A stretch of 10,211 bases of DNA, from positions 1 through 10,211 of the forward strand of contig NYVC01000111.1 of assembly GCA_002684375.1 (NCBI GenBank), given 5' to 3'. Under the pieces are notes generated by a model that had not been told where the DNA came from, did no database searches, and saw only the letters and a list, made by a program, of their open reading frames with translations. This stretch comes from Marinovum sp. (GTDB lineage: Bacteria > Pseudomonadota > Alphaproteobacteria > Rhodobacterales > Rhodobacteraceae). Below are positions 7,414 to 10,211 of this stretch, piece after piece (the first letter of the stretch is position 1; every line of letters begins with the position of its first letter). The translations under genes were made by a program, and so were the position numbers.

Positions 7414-8060
7414 TTCAAAAAGGCCCTCATATGAAACGCGGATTGCGCAGCGCTGCGTTCGACGCGCTGGCTGATAGGGCAGGCGTGACGGGCCGTACAG
7501 CCTTTAGTCAGGCAGTTGGTACTGTCGTTTGTGCTGATATGGGTCTGGCACATGTCCGCATCATAACCGGTCACATCAAATGCGGATACCGGACAGGCCT
7601 GCAGGCAGGGTTTTGTAAGGCAGCTGTCACAGGGCGCGGCATCAAAGATGGTTTGCCCAAGCTGCTCTGTCACCGCCAGAGCGCCACGCAGCGACAACAG
7701 CAGCCCATTCCGCTGGTGAACCAGCATGTGCAATGGGGAGCGGTGGCAGGAGCCGCTGCGCAAAGCCCAGTTATAGAATGGCGGGTATGGTGGACCATTA
7801 AACGGGTAAACCGCCTTTGCCTTCAGCGTCTCGGCCCAGCCGCTGATAATGCGTACCGACCAGCGATCCAATGGGTCTGGATCCCCATCCAAATACTCAA
7901 CTTGATTGATAAAATGTGGCCAAAATGTCTGGATGTCCGGCCCTAAGAGCACAAGGCTCTTGTATTTGGACGGCATGTTGTCCTCTGGTAAAATTTGACA
8001 AATGCCTACAATGTTGAGGTTAAGCGTTTGTGCGTCGCGGGCCAAATCGTCGTAAGTCAC
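7410..8060 (-). CDS. Ferredoxin-like Cys-rich protein (putative Fe-S cluster protein)
   Basis: A 216-residue soluble protein of unknown role. The C-terminal half has eight cysteines in two groups: C144-x2-C147-x4-C152-x3-C156-P, and C171-x11-C183-x4-C188-x5-C194-P. This suggests one or two [4Fe-4S] clusters, loosely like the cluster region of epoxyqueuosine reductase, though the N-terminal part is too short for that enzyme. The N-terminal half holds LVLLGPD, DPLDRWS and FNGPPYPPFYNWA, which I recall from alphaproteobacterial proteins annotated only as ferredoxin. The chosen GTG start at 8060 keeps the segment NIVGICQILPED, which resembles relatives as I remember them. An internal ATG at codon 29 (7976) has a better ribosome-binding site, AGAGGA, and is the main alternative. 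It is coupled to the SixA-like phosphatase by an ATGA overlap. Confidence 0.82.
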   Translation of the reverse strand: MTYDDLARDAQTLNLNIVGICQILPEDNMPSKYKSLVLLGPDIQTFWPHFINQVEYLDGDPDPLDRWSVRIISGWAETLKAKAVYPFNGPPYPPFYNWALRSGSCHRSPLHMLVHQRNGLLLSLRGALAVTEQLGQTIFDAAPCDSCLTKPCLQACPVSAFDVTGYDADMCQTHISTNDSTNCLTKGCTARHACPISQRVERSAAQSAFHMRAFLK

Positions 8061-8215
8061 ACGGATTGACCGCGAATCTTGCGGCCGCTTTTTGGCTCAA
8101 TGCATCCTGTCACGGGCCGTGTCAGACTCGCGGACAAGGTAGTCTTGCCTTGAAATTCTAGTTTTTTTATTGACGCTTCATCCTGCATAGGTCCGACGAT
8201 AGGCAGATTTTTCAC
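8057..8215 (-). CDS. Possible small ORF (52 codons) upstream of the ferredoxin-like gene
   Basis: An open frame on the same strand, starting at GTG 8215 (or ATG 8188, giving 43 codons). It ends in a TGA that overlaps the GTG start of the ferredoxin-like gene (GTGA, 8057-8060), the same overlap style as other gene pairs in the window. The frame is open without a stop back into the end of argB. Against it: no clear ribosome-binding site at GTG 8215, only a weak GGA before ATG 8188, and no recognisable family. The product would be basic, with one cysteine and no membrane segment or signal peptide. It may be real, an ancestral extension, or chance. Confidence 0.22.
   Translation of the reverse strand: MKNLPIVGPMQDEASIKKLEFQGKTTLSASLTRPVTGCIEPKSGRKIRGQSV
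8107..8125. repeat. 19-bp imperfect inverted repeat
   Basis: CTGTCACGGGCCGTGTCAG: two 9-base arms around a central G, matching at 8 of 9 positions (one T/T mismatch). It lies 47 bases beyond the GTG start of the ferredoxin-like gene, on its upstream side. The arms are almost contiguous, so it suits a dimeric DNA-binding protein better than an RNA hairpin. No regulator gene is adjacent. Confidence 0.35.
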
Positions 8216-8246
8216 AGGTACAAGCGGAGCTTTGGCGTGAGGGGTG

Positions 8247-9110
8247 TCAATCGGCGCGGATCAGTGAGCCTGCACCATGTTCGGTGAACAGTTCCAGCAG
8301 GCAGGCGTTTGGGGCTCTGCCATCTAAAATAACCACGGCCCGTACCCCACCGTCAATCGCCGCAAGGGCTGTTTCGGTCTTGGGGATCATGCCGCCCGCA
8401 ATCACACCATTGCGGGTTAATGTGCGGATCTTATCGGCGGTTAATTCGGTCAGCACTTCGCCGTCGGCATTTTTGACGCCACTGACATCCGTCAAAAGCA
8501 ACAGGCGGTCAGCAGTCAAGGCGGCGGCAATCGAGCCGGCCACTGTGTCGCCATTAATATTGAAGGTCTCTCCTTCGCGACCCGAACCCAACGGGGCAAT
8601 CACCGGGATCATATCGCTCTCAAACAGGGTTTTTAGTACGGTAGTGTCGACTTCGGCGGGGGTGCCAACAAGGCCCAGTGCAGCATCGGTCTGGTCGCAA
8701 ATCAGCAAATTGGCATCTTTTCCCGATAGCCCGACCGCCCGGCCTCCTTGAGCATTTATCGCTTGGACAATCCGTTTATTGACCCGTCCCGACAGGACCA
8801 TTTCGACCACTTCCATTGTCTTGGCGTCAGTGACCCGCTTGCCATGTACAAATTCTGACGCGATTTGCAACTTGTCGAGCATCGCGTTGATCATCGGCCC
8901 GCCACCGTGCACAATGACCGGATTGATCCCGACCTGCCGCATCAGTACGACATCACGCGCAAAGGTCTCCATGGCGGCGTCACTGCCCATTGCGTGGCCA
9001 CCCAGCTTGATGACAACAATCGCCCCGTCATAGCGCTGCAGATAGGGCAGAGCCTCAGAGAGTGTCCTTGCGGTGGCAATCCAGTCGCGGTTCATGCTTT
9101 GAGTCTTCAC
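8247..9110 (-). CDS. argB: Acetylglutamate kinase
   Basis: Phosphorylates N-acetyl-L-glutamate, the second step of arginine synthesis, in the cytoplasm. The 287-residue form shows [12 protein letters not shown] (K35 and the phosphate-binding glycines), [16 protein letters not shown] (64-78), GKRVTD (90-95), [10 protein letters not shown] (127-136), [15 protein letters not shown] and GGMIPK near the C-terminus, all standard for the amino-acid kinase family. The N-terminal helix [20 protein letters not shown] before the first strand is typical of hexameric, arginine-inhibited enzymes, so feedback inhibition is likely (inference). I chose GTG at 9110 because relatives begin with a similar VKTQ-MNRDW segment and AGAGG (9119-9123) lies 8 bases upstream. 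A TTG at 9158 would add 16 atypical residues. engB ends 67 bases upstream on the same strand. Confidence 0.95.
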   Translation of the reverse strand: MKTQSMNRDWIATARTLSEALPYLQRYDGAIVVIKLGGHAMGSDAAMETFARDVVLMRQVGINPVIVHGGGPMINAMLDKLQIASEFVHGKRVTDAKTMEVVEMVLSGRVNKRIVQAINAQGGRAVGLSGKDANLLICDQTDAALGLVGTPAEVDTTVLKTLFESDMIPVIAPLGSGREGETFNINGDTVAGSIAAALTADRLLLLTDVSGVKNADGEVLTELTADKIRTLTRNGVIAGGMIPKTETALAAIDGGVRAVVILDGRAPNACLLELFTEHGAGSLIRAD

Positions 9111-9118
9111 GTTTGATA

Positions 9119-9123
9119 CCTCT
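9119..9123 (-). promoter_or_regulatory. Ribosome-binding site supporting the argB GTG start
   Basis: AGAGG on the minus strand, 8 bases before GTG 9110. It falls inside the reading frame that would be used from the upstream TTG at 9158, so it argues for the shorter protein. An even shorter product from the ATG five codons downstream is possible but has no better site. Confidence 0.55.
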
Positions 9124-9177
9124 GAGGGCGTTATCAAAGATTTTGCTGACGCCTGCAAGGTTTTGCTGCAGCTGCGA

Positions 9178-9831
9178 TCAGACCAATGTCGCTATGATCG
9201 CGCGCAGTGTGGCGATACCGGTGCCTTTTTCGGATGACGTCAATACAATCTCAGGAAAGGCCGCGGGATGTTTGGATAGGGTTTGGCGCACCTGCGCGAG
9301 GGTTTTTTCACGGTTGATGTCTTTTATCTTATCAGTTTTGGTCATTACGCATTGAAACGGGACTGCAGCACTGTCCAGAAGGCTGAGGATCTCTTCATCA
9401 ACAGGTTTGACGCCGTGTCGCATATCTATCAAAACAAAAGCCCGGCGCAGAGATTGTCGCCCTGAAAGATATTGTTTCAGCAGGTGTTGCCATTTTTCCA
9501 CCACCTTTACAGGCGCATTGGCATATCCATAGCCGGGTAGATCCACCAGATAATGACTGTCGCCGGCGGTGAAAAAATTTATCTCCTGCGTCCGGCCGGG
9601 GGTGTTGGACGCCCGCGCCAGGGCCTTGCGTCCGGTAACGGCATTGATCAGGCTTGATTTGCCAACGTTTGAGCGGCCTGCAAAGCAAACTTCAAGCCGG
9701 TCCGCGGGTGGCAGGCCCGACATTGCAACAACTCCTTTGACAAAATCTGTGCCACTGGCAAATAGCATCCGGCCCTGTTCTGTGGTGTGGGAGTCAGGGG
9801 CCTCTGTCTCCGGAAAAGGAAGCTGTTTCAT
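9178..9831 (-). CDS. engB: Ribosome-biogenesis GTP-binding protein EngB (YihA/YsxC)
   Basis: A 217-residue TrmE-Era-EngA-EngB-type GTPase needed for assembly of the large ribosomal subunit and usually essential. GTPase motifs in order: G1 GRSNVGKSS (52-60), G2 region [12 protein letters not shown] (76-87) with the family's PGRTQ, G3 DLPGYGYA (97-104), G4 TKTDK (164-168) and G5 TSSEKG (198-203). YGYA after G3 is diagnostic of EngB. The N-terminal 40 or so residues before [11 protein letters not shown] include the normal leading helix. The ATG overlaps the stop of the MOSC gene (ATGA, 9828-9831). argB follows 67 bases later, and as I recall this MOSC-engB-argB order is common in Rhodobacterales. 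Confidence 0.96.
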   Translation of the reverse strand: MKQLPFPETEAPDSHTTEQGRMLFASGTDFVKGVVAMSGLPPADRLEVCFAGRSNVGKSSLINAVTGRKALARASNTPGRTQEINFFTAGDSHYLVDLPGYGYANAPVKVVEKWQHLLKQYLSGRQSLRRAFVLIDMRHGVKPVDEEILSLLDSAAVPFQCVMTKTDKIKDINREKTLAQVRQTLSKHPAAFPEIVLTSSEKGTGIATLRAIIATLV

Positions 9832-10211
9832 ATCAGTTCCGCGCTGTCATCAACCGCAACATGACCGTTTTCAACTACTGCCGCATAGACGTTAAACTCT
9901 TGATGTCCCCAAGTCTTTAAAACGCCCAGAGTATCCGCATCGCGCAGGCCAGTTTTCGGGTTGGCTGTGGTTGCCATACAGCGCACAACCCGCTCTTTAA
10001 CCTCAAGCACTGCCGTTCCAAGGCGAATATGCTTACCAATCCAGTCAAACTCTTCCCAAGGGGCCAAGCCATCAAGCCAGATATTGCCGCGCCAGCGGTG
10101 GATCGACAGATCGCGACCCAGTTTCTGCGAGACGGCACGATGTGAGGCCATATTGCACAGGCTGATTGACGGATAGTCGCTATCGGTCATACCACGCTGT
10201 TGGGCACGGAC
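9828..10211 (-). CDS. MOSC-domain protein, 5'-truncated by window edge
   Basis: C-terminal part of a MOSC (molybdenum cofactor sulfurase C-terminal) domain protein, a family linked to molybdenum cofactor and sulfur handling; the exact reaction of this short type is not known. Recognised from PSISLCNMASHRAV, the block RWRGNIWLDGLAPWEEFDWIGK, and ERVVRCMATTANPKTG, which carries the conserved MOSC cysteine, followed by DADTLGVLKTWGHQEFNVYA. The frame is open from the right edge (reading VRAQQRG before the ATG at 10190). Relatives are about 240 residues and have MTDSD-FPSISL in mid-protein, so 10190 is an internal methionine and roughly half of the gene is missing. It is translationally coupled to engB by an ATGA overlap. 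Confidence 0.9.
   Translation of the reverse strand, partial: VRAQQRGMTDSDYPSISLCNMASHRAVSQKLGRDLSIHRWRGNIWLDGLAPWEEFDWIGKHIRLGTAVLEVKERVVRCMATTANPKTGLRDADTLGVLKTWGHQEFNVYAAVVENGHVAVDDSAELI

Noticed and set aside
7314..7946. Plus-strand frame of 210 codons across the ferredoxin/SixA-like region
   Set aside because: It is antisense to two well-supported, coupled genes, spans parts of both, and has no recognisable motif.
8081..8088. GCGGCCGC palindrome (NotI site) as a regulatory element
   Set aside because: A short GC palindrome occurs by chance and has no partner element or spacing that suggests function.
8284..8751. Plus-strand 155-codon frame opposite argB
   Set aside because: Ser/Thr/Pro/Ala-rich product typical of the reverse complement of an alphaproteobacterial gene; argB motifs on the other strand are unambiguous.
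10188..10190. ATG as the start of the MOSC protein
   Set aside because: The frame stays open to the right edge, and a start here would leave only 120 residues against about 240 in relatives, cutting into the domain.

Overview
The window looks like an ordinary, gene-dense core segment of an alphaproteobacterium, most likely from the Rhodobacterales (Roseobacter group). The main pointers are a BztABCD-type glutamate/glutamine/aspartate/asparagine ABC transporter with long permeases, a bacterial ATP12 F1-ATPase assembly chaperone (largely alphaproteobacterial and mitochondrial), a run of MOSC-domain protein, EngB and ArgB, and moderate GC with several GTG starts. I see no mobile element, CRISPR array, tRNA, rRNA, toxin-antitoxin pair, defence island or phage gene.

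Layout, plus strand. Positions 1-2265 hold three overlapping genes: an RluA/RluC-family 23S rRNA pseudouridine synthase whose N-terminus lies outside the window, a HAD-family phosphatase, and the ATP12 chaperone. They are joined by 4-base GTGA and ATGA overlaps, so they are probably co-translated. A 207-bp leader (2266-2472) follows. It has candidate promoters, an orphan Shine-Dalgarno sequence with a 10-codon ORF, and a small dyad. Positions 2473-6892 hold bztA, bztB, bztC and bztD: periplasmic binding protein, two membrane permeases and the ATPase, a complete amino-acid importer. A strong hairpin between bztA and bztB probably lets the binding protein be made in excess.

Layout, minus strand. 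Positions 6922-10211 run right to left: a MOSC-domain protein (N-terminus outside the window), engB (ribosome-assembly GTPase), argB (N-acetylglutamate kinase, arginine synthesis), a 186-bp gap, a small Cys-rich ferredoxin-like protein and a SixA-like histidine phosphatase. MOSC/engB and ferredoxin/phosphatase are joined by ATGA overlaps. The bzt operon and the phosphatase gene converge with only 29 bp between their stop codons.

Two gene ends are cut by the window. The GTG at 21 and the ATG at 10190 are internal codons of longer genes, because the frames stay open to both edges and the missing parts are expected domains. For ATP12 and argB, starts downstream of the longest open frame fit the ribosome-binding sites and the families better.

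I found no convincing undescribed system. The points worth a second look are small: the hairpin and leader elements of the bzt operon, a 19-bp inverted repeat and a possible 52-codon ORF in front of the ferredoxin-like gene, and the unexplained pairing of an eight-cysteine cluster protein with a phosphohistidine phosphatase.
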